Positions 1-6,036 of a DNA stretch of 7,599 nucleotides are shown here, piece after piece. The stretch comes from an uncultured Granulosicoccus sp. (GTDB lineage Bacteria; Pseudomonadota; Gammaproteobacteria; Granulosicoccales; Granulosicoccaceae), in assembly GCA_938016235.1 (NCBI GenBank), contig CALLPU010000088.1:1-7599 (forward strand), given 5' to 3'. The notes under the pieces were generated by a model, which made no database searches, was not told where the DNA came from, and saw only the letters and a program-made list of their open reading frames with translations. Position numbers and translations under genes: made by a program. Numbering within the stretch: the stretch's first letter is position 1; each line of letters starts with the position of its first letter.

Positions 1-43
1 ATCGCGGAAAACTGCAGGCGTCTGGCAACCAGGCTGGCAACTA

Positions 44-75
44 GTGGTCCGTCCAGTTGATAATGTGGAGTTCAG
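44..75 (+). repeat. Left terminal inverted repeat of the MITE-like element
   Basis: This 32-base arm begins GTGGTCCGTCCAGTTGATAA and is the reverse complement of 276-307 except at position 69. It marks the probable left boundary of the element; similarity stops outside it. Confidence 0.85.
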
Positions 76-95
76 AGGTTGCCAGCGGCTGCCCT

Positions 96-255
96 GCAAG
101 GCGCGTTTGCGCAGGCGTATCGGGCATACGTCAAGCGAACGTAACGCAGTCAGGGTAGCCGCCGGCAGCCTCCCTGCGGGCGAGTCTGTCTCCGTCCGTG
201 CCGGCGTAGCCCGTTCTCGACGGATGCCCGATAGGCCTTCGAACGGGTGCCTTGC
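96..255. repeat. Internal nested inverted repeats inside the element
   Basis: Arms 96-130 and 221-255 match as inverted copies at 27 of 35 positions, with GCAAGGC at the outer ends and TATCGGGCAT near the inner ends. Their centre (about 175.5) coincides with that of the terminal repeats (about 175.5). The 8-bp pair CGCCGGCA/TGCCGGCG (160-167, 199-206) lies further in. A separate perfect 11-bp pair, CGAGTCTGTCT at 181-191 and AGACAGACTCG at 265-275, is off-centre and would form a competing fold. The symmetry suggests a long decayed palindrome. Confidence 0.65.
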
Positions 256-275
256 CACGAACAAAGACAGACTCG

Positions 276-307
276 CTGAACACCACATTATCAACTGGAC
301 GGACCAC
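276..307 (-). repeat. Right terminal inverted repeat of the MITE-like element
   Basis: This 32-base arm ends in GGACGGACCAC and pairs with 44-75 at 31 of 32 positions. It marks the right boundary, leaving only AAGGG (308-312) between the element and the GTPase ATG. Confidence 0.85.
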
Positions 308-312
308 AAGGG

Positions 313-819
313 ATGATCACTCAGAAAATCTGTTTACTCGGCGGTGTATGTGTTGGCAAGACCAGTCTTGCCAGACGATTCGTCTACAGTAGTTTTTCCG
401 ATGATTACCAATCCACGATTGGCGTCAAGATCCACAAGAAAACACTGGCTGTCGATGAAACCACGGTGAATCTCATGGTCTGGGATATTCAGGGGGAGGA
501 TCGATACGACAAAGTGCTGGTGTCGTTTCTCAAAGGTATCGCTGGCTACATCCTCGTGGTTGACGTGACACAACCGGAATCCGTCGCGGTGGCATCCGAG
601 TTAGAGAAACGCGTGGAAACGTTTTTTGGTCATGTGCCCTATATCCTGGTGTACAGCAAATGCGATCTGAAAGAACACCCAGACACACGGCCCCTCTCAG
701 TATCTTTGCAAGCGCGAGCAACCGCTGTTTATGACACCAGCGCACTCGACGGCACCGGGGTGGAAAGCGCTTTTGAAAGTCTTGCCCGTTCGCTGGTAGT
801 GATCCGCAAGGCCGCCTGA
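313..819 (+). CDS. Ras/Rab-like small GTPase
   Basis: A 168-residue single-domain P-loop GTPase, probably a cytoplasmic molecular switch. Visible motifs in order: G1/Walker A GGVCVGKTS (residues 10-18); a switch I threonine in YQSTIG (T35); G3 WDIQGED (57-63); G4 SKCD (115-118, in place of NKxD); G5 TSAL (142-145). The residue equivalent to Ras Gln61 is Glu62, so intrinsic hydrolysis may differ from classical Ras. There is no C-terminal cysteine motif for lipidation (it ends VIRKAA). The ATG at 313 gives the usual N-terminus just before the beta1-P-loop, but only AAGGG lies directly against it and no correctly spaced ribosome binding site is visible, because the MITE-like element ends at 307. 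Expression may thus be altered, or may depend on readthrough from the element. It converges with the dehydratase gene, 3 bases away. The family call is firm; the partner and pathway are unknown. Confidence 0.9.
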   Translation: MITQKICLLGGVCVGKTSLARRFVYSSFSDDYQSTIGVKIHKKTLAVDETTVNLMVWDIQGEDRYDKVLVSFLKGIAGYILVVDVTQPESVAVASELEKRVETFFGHVPYILVYSKCDLKEHPDTRPLSVSLQARATAVYDTSALDGTGVESAFESLARSLVVIRKAA

Positions 820-826
820 TTATCAG
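816..826. other. 11-base palindrome spanning two convergent stop codons
   Basis: CTGAT-T-ATCAG is symmetric and contains the TGA stop of the GTPase (817-819) and, on the other strand, the TGA stop of the dehydratase (823-825). A 5-bp stem with no T-run is too weak for an intrinsic terminator. Neither gene has a terminator in the 3-base gap, so transcripts from each probably run into the other. Confidence 0.5.
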
Positions 827-1812
827 CAATCCACGGCTCTGGCAAGCCAATGCTCATCGACGTTGCCGCCAGTGAGCACACAGATAACGGCATCACCTGG
901 AGCGCTGGCGGGTTTCAGAGCAGCGGCCAGCGCCACGGCACCACCCGGTTCAACAACCAGCTTCAATCGCATGAGTGCCTGCTTCATGGCGGTGAGCACT
1001 TCCGCGTCGTTAACGGTAAGACCCGGACCCGCCAACTGTTGCAACACAGGAAAGGTCAGTTCACCGGGCATGGGCGTGACGATGGCATCACAAAATGTAT
1101 TCGGGTTAGCAGGGTTTGACAGACGCTGACCGGCCTTCAGCGAACGGCAGGTATCATCGGCTGCTGCCGGTTCCACGGGACGTACCCTCAACTGCGGCGC
1201 TTTGGCAGCCAGCGCAATGGCGATCCCCGCGGACAAGCCTCCACCGCCACAGCACACCAGCACATCCGCCTCTTCAACACCCATCTGCAAGGCTTGCTCA
1301 GCGATTTCAAGCCCACACGTTCCCTGACCCGCTATCACCATCGGCTCGTCATAGGGCCGAATCAGCGTCAGACCTCGCTCCTGTGCCAATGCTTCACCCA
1401 CGGCTTCACGCGACTCTCCTCCCAGCCTGTCATAGGTGATCACGGTTGCACCCAGCGTTCGGGTATTGGCCAACTTCAGCGCTGGGGAATCCGCTGGCAT
1501 GACGACGGTTGCCGCTATGCCATGCAGGCTTGCCGCGTGGGCGATACCCTGCGCATGATTACCCGATGAATAGGCAATCACTCCGCGCTTGCGGGAGTCA
1601 TCATCCAGCGCACTGATCGCAGACCAGGCCCCCCTGAACTTGAATGAGCCGGTTCGCTGCAGTACCTCTGCCTTGACCAGCACCCGACGACCTGCCCTGT
1701 CGTTCAGGTACGGACTTTCCAGTAGCGGTGTGCGAACACCCACGCACTGCAAGCGCTGAGCCGCCTGCTCGATCATCTCGATGGTAACGGGAAAACAGGG
1801 ATCAGTGAGCAT
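823..1812 (-). CDS. PLP-dependent threonine/serine dehydratase family enzyme
   Basis: A 329-residue fold-type II PLP enzyme of the threonine ammonia-lyase/serine racemase/hydroxyaspartate dehydratase group. Such enzymes remove water and ammonia from beta-hydroxy amino acids to give 2-oxo acids. Visible: the PLP lysine K58 in GSFKFRGA; the cofactor-ring loop SSGNHAQG (82-89); the phosphate-binding loop GGGGLSAG (189-196); a C-terminal VLTGGN with T314 where the pyridine nitrogen is usually contacted by Ser, Cys or Thr. Length is that of single-domain catabolic enzymes, with no C-terminal ACT domain, so isoleucine feedback as in biosynthetic IlvA is unlikely. Start: ATG at 1812, with a weak AGGA about 12 bases upstream. 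It diverges from the PIG-L operon and converges on the GTPase. Exact substrate (threonine, serine, hydroxyaspartate, or racemase activity) cannot be read from sequence alone. Confidence 0.9.
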   Translation of the reverse strand: MLTDPCFPVTIEMIEQAAQRLQCVGVRTPLLESPYLNDRAGRRVLVKAEVLQRTGSFKFRGAWSAISALDDDSRKRGVIAYSSGNHAQGIAHAASLHGIAATVVMPADSPALKLANTRTLGATVITYDRLGGESREAVGEALAQERGLTLIRPYDEPMVIAGQGTCGLEIAEQALQMGVEEADVLVCCGGGGLSAGIAIALAAKAPQLRVRPVEPAAADDTCRSLKAGQRLSNPANPNTFCDAIVTPMPGELTFPVLQQLAGPGLTVNDAEVLTAMKQALMRLKLVVEPGGAVALAAALKPASAPGDAVICVLTGGNVDEHWLARAVDC

Positions 1813-1965
1813 GGCGGGCAGACGTCCTGGTAATTTTACGTGTTGAGGACAACAGCTTAGCGCGCCTGATGCCTCACAGCGCAGATTCTGTTAGGTTGAT
1901 AGCAAGCCAGTTCCACGGCGACTCGTGCTATCTGTCCGATTCACCTCAACAACCTGTTCACACCG
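1813..1965. promoter_or_regulatory. Divergent intergenic region between dehydratase and glycan operon
   Basis: This 153-base spacer must hold the 5' regions of both the dehydratase (-) and the PIG-L operon (+). I see no convincing -35/-10 pair. Two weak symmetries are present: TGTTG-AGGA-CAACA at 1841-1854, operator-like, and TGTTGAGG (1841-1848), recurring inverted as CCTCAACA at 1944-1951. These could bind a dimeric regulator, but arms this short can arise by chance. Confidence 0.4.
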
Positions 1966-2601
1966 ATGAGCCCAGAGCCAGAAGATGCCGTTTCAACACT
2001 CGTTTTTTCGCCCCATGTAGACGATGAAGTGTTGGGTTGTTTTGCGGTCCTGAACTCCAGCACCCACGTATTATTCGGCGGTGTCGAGGAACGCCCCACC
2101 ATTCCACGATCCACACGGCTGCACGAACTGAACAATTCCTCAACCCATCTGGGTTTCTCCTGGACACTGCTGGACAATACGGTGAACGCCTATACTGCCA
2201 GTGCGCTGATCAGCCCGATGGAAGAACTGATCGACTTGCACAAACCCCAGACCGTTCTCATACCCGAACCCAGCTACAACCAGGATCACCGAGCCTTCTA
2301 CGACGCAGGACTGGTCGCCACTCGACCACACGACACGCTCTGGATGGTGCCTGAGGTACTCATTTACGAGCAACCGCACAGTGTGATGTGGCCACACACT
2401 CAGCAACCGCTACCGAATGTGTTCGTGCCAATCGATATACAGGCAAAGCTGGATGCGTATGCCCGTTACGCTTCTCAGGTTCGCGGACACCGATCCCCCG
2501 AAACCGTAGCCGCCATGGCGGCACTGCGCGGTGCGCAAGCAGGCGTATCGCATGCAGAGGCCTATCAGGCCAGACGTATCATCAGGCAACAGCAACCATG
2601 A
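1966..2601 (+). CDS. PIG-L (LmbE-like) family deacetylase
   Basis: A 211-residue probable zinc-dependent N-deacetylase of the PIG-L/LmbE/MshB superfamily, which removes acetyl groups from N-acetylglucosamine-type sugars on lipids, nucleotides or small molecules. Visible: a short beta strand then SPHVDDEVLG (15-24), with H17, D19 and D20 as the metal/catalytic set, and a second motif NQDHRAF (105-111), where H108 is the likely third zinc ligand. There is no signal peptide or membrane segment, so it probably acts in the cytoplasm or on the inner membrane face. It is on the short side for the family. The ATG at 1966 lacks a clear Shine-Dalgarno sequence, so a slightly different start is possible, though residues before the first motif are not conserved. 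It is the first gene of the operon; its stop codon overlaps the next start as ATGA. Family is confident, substrate is inferred from neighbours. Confidence 0.87.
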   Translation: MSPEPEDAVSTLVFSPHVDDEVLGCFAVLNSSTHVLFGGVEERPTIPRSTRLHELNNSSTHLGFSWTLLDNTVNAYTASALISPMEELIDLHKPQTVLIPEPSYNQDHRAFYDAGLVATRPHDTLWMVPEVLIYEQPHSVMWPHTQQPLPNVFVPIDIQAKLDAYARYASQVRGHRSPETVAAMAALRGAQAGVSHAEAYQARRIIRQQQP

Positions 2602-3587
2602 ATAAAAAAGTACTGGTTACCGGCGGACTGGGATTCATTGGCTTTCAACTCTGCAAGCAGCTGTTGCACGATGACTCCAGCATCGATCTGACCATCGTAG
2701 ACAATCTCAGCTCAACGAAGCTGAACTACAACGAGCTCATTGGACGTGCCCGAATTGAAATAAAAGACTTGCGCTGCTTTGATGAGCATACTCAAACGTT
2801 CGACGATATCTATCACCTGGCCAGTCCAGTGGGATCTGTTGGCATACTGGAAAAGCACGGGCATATTGCCACAGACATTCTGGAGCTGGCCAACAAGGCA
2901 GCCCAGCTGGCCAGAGCCAGTCAGGCTCGGTTGTTGTATCTGTCATCCTCGGAAGTCTACGGACGCGATGGTCAGCATGCAGAATCTACAGAGCTCGTAG
3001 TACCGGACAAACGCGGCGCCCGCATGGAATATTCACTGGGCAAACTCACCGCCGAACATACCTTGTTCAATCTTGCCATGGACGAGCAGTTTGACGTGCG
3101 CATCGTACGCCCGTTTAACGTCGCCGGCGAATGGCAAAGTGCCATGCTCGGATTCGTTCTACCCAAGTTCTTTGAAGCCGCCCTGTCGGGAAAACCACTG
3201 CAGGTATACGGTACCGGGCAACAGAGGCGTTCCTTTTGTCATGTGAGCGATCTGGCCAAGGGCGTGATCGCTGTTCAGCAGCAAGCTCCCAGCAACACCA
3301 TCTACAACGTGGGCAACCCGAGCAACATCACAACCATCACCGAACTGGCGCATCGCATTCACACGCTGTGCCAGTCAACCTCCGCCATTGACTATGTTGA
3401 TCCGTATCAGCTACACGGAAAGCGCTTCATGGAAGCGTTCGATAAAATACCGGACATTACGCGTCTGACTACCAACAGCACCTGGCAGCCAGTCAAGAGC
3501 CTGGAAGACACACTTGCTCGGGTGCTCGGTTTCTATCAAAGCAGGCAACCATCCACGGCCAGATCACACAACGCAGTCACTGCATGA
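2598..3587 (+). CDS. SDR-family NAD-dependent sugar epimerase/dehydratase
   Basis: A 329-residue extended short-chain dehydrogenase, the family of UDP-glucose 4-epimerase, dTDP-glucose 4,6-dehydratase and UDP-glucuronate decarboxylase. Visible: the Rossmann dinucleotide loop TGGLGFIG (8-15); D35 N36 at the end of beta2, favouring NAD(H); active-site strand SSSEVYG (116-122) with E119; YxxxK catalytic pair Y145/K149; then RPFNVAG and a C-terminal sugar-nucleotide domain with VYGTGQQRRSFCHVSDLA. The SSEVYG motif and overall pattern resemble UDP-glucuronate decarboxylase or related enzymes more than GalE, but the reaction is not certain. The frame is open back to 2388, but the ATG at 2598 gives the standard start three residues before beta1 and overlaps the PIG-L stop as ATGA. 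It probably supplies a modified nucleotide sugar to the following glycosyltransferase. Confidence 0.9.
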   Translation: MNKKVLVTGGLGFIGFQLCKQLLHDDSSIDLTIVDNLSSTKLNYNELIGRARIEIKDLRCFDEHTQTFDDIYHLASPVGSVGILEKHGHIATDILELANKAAQLARASQARLLYLSSSEVYGRDGQHAESTELVVPDKRGARMEYSLGKLTAEHTLFNLAMDEQFDVRIVRPFNVAGEWQSAMLGFVLPKFFEAALSGKPLQVYGTGQQRRSFCHVSDLAKGVIAVQQQAPSNTIYNVGNPSNITTITELAHRIHTLCQSTSAIDYVDPYQLHGKRFMEAFDKIPDITRLTTNSTWQPVKSLEDTLARVLGFYQSRQPSTARSHNAVTA

Positions 3588-4411
3588 CTCTGTCGGCTCC
3601 TGCAATGTCATCTGTACGGCAGTTCAGCGTAGGTAACCTTACGTTCACCAGCGCATCCAGACAGGAACTTCTATCGATCTTGCTCGAACACTTGTCATCC
3701 AGTTCGTTGGACACTGCGCCGCAGCGTGCCCCTGCAGCTAACAACGCGGGTCTGTGTATTGGCTATATCAACCCTCACGTTTACAACCTGTCAACCGAGC
3801 TACCAGAGGTGCGCGAGTTCATTAATCAATGTGATCTGATCTGCCTTGATGGACTGGGTTTTTGCCTGGCACTGAAGTTGAGACAGGGATTGTTTAGCGC
3901 TTCTGCCGTGCATCGTGTGGTTGCACTGCAACTCTTTGACGTGTTCGTGAAAAGTCTTCAAACGCCCTGCAGCGCAGTACTTGTAGGTGTGGAAGCAGCT
4001 GATGTTGCCTTAAGCGCAGCATCCATCACACGCCAGAATAGTCATATCCGCATTCGCGATGTCATGGACGGATTTCATGCCGCGCCAGACTATGAAGCTT
4101 TTCTGACTAAACACGCATCCGTGCAGTTAGTGTTAATCGGAGCGGGTACACCCAAATCAGAATCCATCGCGCTGCAAGCCAGACGTCTTTGCCCTCATGC
4201 CGTTGTTTTCCATATCGGAGCCGGCACCATTAAAGTCTATGCCGGCACGAAACGGCGAGCACCCACGTGGGTATCACGTTGCGGCTTTGAGTGGCTTCAC
4301 AGGATATTTTTCGAGCCTCATACTCGAGAACGCTACACGACCGGGAGCTGGCGATTTTTTCGTCATATCCTGATGCAATCCAGACAAGACAATACGAAGA
4401 GTCTGCCATGA
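3584..4411 (+). CDS. WecG/TagA/CpsF family glycosyltransferase (GT26)
   Basis: A 275-residue glycosyltransferase of the family that adds N-acetylmannosamine or its uronic acid to undecaprenyl-linked GlcNAc in teichoic acid, enterobacterial common antigen and capsule synthesis. Visible: INPHVYNLS (62-70), equivalent to the TxN acceptor motif; LDGLG (88-92), with D89 the candidate catalytic aspartate; GAGTPKSE (186-193); and the C-terminal signature RAPTW...GFEWLHRIFFEP...RERY (225-251). The protein is longer than the typical 245 residues, partly because of a Ser/Ala/Pro-rich stretch at 38-56. ATG 3584 overlaps the upstream stop as ATGA; an in-frame ATG at 3605 is an alternative. No obvious ribosome binding site precedes either, consistent with translational coupling. 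It likely works at the inner membrane face on a lipid-linked acceptor. Donor and acceptor are inferred from the family. Confidence 0.9.
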   Translation: MTLSAPAMSSVRQFSVGNLTFTSASRQELLSILLEHLSSSSLDTAPQRAPAANNAGLCIGYINPHVYNLSTELPEVREFINQCDLICLDGLGFCLALKLRQGLFSASAVHRVVALQLFDVFVKSLQTPCSAVLVGVEAADVALSAASITRQNSHIRIRDVMDGFHAAPDYEAFLTKHASVQLVLIGAGTPKSESIALQARRLCPHAVVFHIGAGTIKVYAGTKRRAPTWVSRCGFEWLHRIFFEPHTRERYTTGSWRFFRHILMQSRQDNTKSLP

Positions 4412-5979
4412 AAGTGCTAATCGCTAATCCGGCCTGCCGCCGGAAGATGGAAAACGGTCTTGAGCGCTACATGATGGGATCTGGCATCCGGTTTCCGTGG
4501 TCGTTGCTCAAGGCACAAGACAGCCGGCCCCGTTTCTCCATGTTTCCCATGTTTCTAGGCTACGCGGCAGCGCTACTGGAAAAAGATGGTTTTAACGTCG
4601 GCGTCATAGACGGCGTGCCATTGAACCTGTCCGATGCCGAGTATGAAAAACGCGTACTCGAGTTTGACCCAGACGTTATTGTGGTTGAACCCAACTCAGC
4701 CGTGGTGGATGATGTACTCACTCAGTTAACGCGGCTGAGGCAGCACACTCAAGCCCTTATTGTCGTTATCGGTTCACACGTCACGGCGGAGTATCGGCAA
4801 CTGTTCAGACAATACCCAGTAGTTGACTACGGCGTTTCAGGTGAGTACGAGTATGGCCTGCTCAGCCTGCTGCAAACCCTGCGCAAGGAACAATCTGTTG
4901 ATTCGCTCAAGGGCGTTCTGTACCGGGATGAGTCTGACAACACAATCAGTAATGGCATCGCACCGGCCGTTGAGGATCTGGACGCTCTGCCCATTCCTGC
5001 CAGGCATCTGTTTCCCGCGTACTTTGACAATGATATCAATGCGTATCATGACGGATTCAACCAGCTGTCACCCGCCATTGACATGCACGCCACCCGCGGC
5101 TGCCCCTACCGCTGCAATTTTTGTGTGTGGGTGCAAGTGTTGTATCGAAACGGCGACCAGCGCTTGCGCAGCCCGGCCTCAGTCGTAGACGAGATGCTGA
5201 TGCTTGAAAAGACCTGCAATGCAAAAGAAATCTATTTTGACGACGACAACTTCACTGCCAACAAGAAATTCGTGATGCAGCTTTGCGATGAGATGCTGAG
5301 CCGTGGCGTTACCTTGAAGTGGTCTGCACTGGCAGACGCCATTGCATTGAACGAGACCCTGCTGGAAAAAATGGCTGAAGCCGGTTGTATCGGATTGAAG
5401 TTCGGGCTAGACAGTGCTGACTCGGATGTTCTCAGAAAAAGTAACAAGCCGCTCAAGGTTTCACGCGTGGACGGGCTCGTCAGAAAAGCCAAGTCACTCG
5501 GTATCAAAACACACATGACCGTCGTGCTGGGCCTGAGCGGAGAAACCAAAGATACCTTGCAACGAACGTTTGATTTCTCCTGCCAGCTGGATATCGACTC
5601 CATACAATACAGCCTGGCTACACCGATACCCGGAACAGAACTGTACAAGGGGCTCAAGCAGGAGCAGAAGCTGCATTTCAAACGATGGGACGAACTCGAC
5701 GGCTACAGCTCGTCCGTCATCGTCTATGACGATTTTGATCGCGAGTACATCGAGTCATTCATGACTGATGTACATTCCCGTTGGTTACGCGCTCGCCTGC
5801 GTCATCCCGTGTGGGTATTGCGGCAGATCAGATACCTGGCGCGGCTCACTCGCGTGCAGGGCGTCAGTGGCCTGATGCGTCGGGTGAACCGGGGAGCCAG
5901 GCTGCTGATCGGAGACACAGCCAGAGTCAGCAGAGCGTTGAAGACCGGAAAAACACCAGGTCGCGTATTACGCTACTAG
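4408..5979 (+). CDS. B12-binding-domain radical SAM protein
   Basis: A 523-residue radical SAM enzyme with an N-terminal Rossmann-like domain (about 1-190) of the cobalamin-binding type seen in the BchE/HpnJ/methyltransferase group. The typical features are VLIANPACRRK at the start, FPMFLGYAAALLEKDGFNV, PDVIVVEPNS and the VSGEYEYG segment. The radical SAM core follows, with the [4Fe-4S] motif CPYRCNFC (C232, C236, C239), a DDDNFTANK strand, and the TPIPGTELYKGL region. The last 70 or so residues are strongly basic and could contact membrane lipid. It presumably binds SAM and cobalamin and performs methylation or another radical rearrangement on the operon's product. The frame is open back to 4291, but ATG 4408 overlaps the glycosyltransferase stop as ATGA and has GAAGAG 6 bases upstream. 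It is the last gene of the operon. Domain call is strong, reaction unknown; B12 use is inferred. Confidence 0.88.
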   Translation: MKVLIANPACRRKMENGLERYMMGSGIRFPWSLLKAQDSRPRFSMFPMFLGYAAALLEKDGFNVGVIDGVPLNLSDAEYEKRVLEFDPDVIVVEPNSAVVDDVLTQLTRLRQHTQALIVVIGSHVTAEYRQLFRQYPVVDYGVSGEYEYGLLSLLQTLRKEQSVDSLKGVLYRDESDNTISNGIAPAVEDLDALPIPARHLFPAYFDNDINAYHDGFNQLSPAIDMHATRGCPYRCNFCVWVQVLYRNGDQRLRSPASVVDEMLMLEKTCNAKEIYFDDDNFTANKKFVMQLCDEMLSRGVTLKWSALADAIALNETLLEKMAEAGCIGLKFGLDSADSDVLRKSNKPLKVSRVDGLVRKAKSLGIKTHMTVVLGLSGETKDTLQRTFDFSCQLDIDSIQYSLATPIPGTELYKGLKQEQKLHFKRWDELDGYSSSVIVYDDFDREYIESFMTDVHSRWLRARLRHPVWVLRQIRYLARLTRVQGVSGLMRRVNRGARLLIGDTARVSRALKTGKTPGRVLRY

Positions 5980-6001
5980 TGGATCGCGCGGCTAAAGTGA
6001 T

Positions 6002-6036
6002 TTAACTGCCAATATCCTTCGGCGAATGGCAGTTAA
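6002..6036. terminator. Inverted repeat between convergent genes, possible bidirectional terminator
   Basis: TTAACTGCCA (6002-6011) and TGGCAGTTAA (6027-6036) form a perfect 10-bp stem with a 15-base loop. It lies 22 bases past the radical SAM stop and includes the TAA stop of the small protein on the other strand. Position and symmetry fit a transcription stop or mRNA 3'-end-protecting hairpin for both genes. No T-run follows on either strand, so a classical intrinsic terminator is not shown. Confidence 0.5.

Larger units (their letters stand above)
44..307. mobile_element. MITE-like palindromic element with 32-bp terminal inverted repeats
   Basis: The ends at 44-75 and 276-307 are inverted copies matching at 31 of 32 bases; the one mismatch is at 69/282. 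Inside are co-centred inverted repeats: 96-130 with 221-255 (27 of 35 matching, including a 10-base identical core TATCGGGCAT) and a perfect 8-bp pair at 160-167/199-206. The whole 264-bp unit could therefore fold as one long imperfect hairpin. It encodes no transposase. The open frame crossing it (44-316) resembles no protein I know and looks like a by-product of GC-rich repeat sequence. Size, terminal repeats and lack of a gene fit a miniature inverted-repeat transposable element moved in trans by an unseen transposase. I find no clear target-site duplication: the left flank is CTA and the right flank AAG. I cannot name the IS family. The element sits directly before the GTPase start codon. 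Confidence 0.75.

Noticed and set aside
41..310. Target-site duplication flanking the element
   Set aside because: Flanks CTA and AAG do not match. A TA-type duplication would need a mutated right copy, so I do not claim one.
44..316. A 90-residue reading frame across the MITE-like element, overlapping the GTPase start as ATGA
   Set aside because: The frame is made almost wholly of terminal and internal repeat sequence, starts with GTG inside the terminal repeat, has Arg-rich low-information composition and resembles no known protein.
1116..1439. A 107-residue plus-strand reading frame inside the dehydratase gene
   Set aside because: It is antisense to conserved PLP-binding segments, and its Pro/His/Arg-rich composition is typical of a shadow frame.
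2388..2597. Upstream extension of the epimerase reading frame
   Set aside because: The added 70 residues overlap the PIG-L gene in another frame and lie before a complete Rossmann start; ATG 2598 with the ATGA overlap is far better.
4291..4407. Upstream extension of the radical SAM reading frame
   Set aside because: It overlaps the conserved C-terminal signature of the glycosyltransferase. ATG 4408 has a GAAGAG upstream and the same ATGA arrangement as the other junctions.
5232..5681. A 149-residue minus-strand reading frame
   Set aside because: It lies wholly inside the radical SAM core, is Ser-rich as expected of an antisense shadow, and has no recognisable domain.
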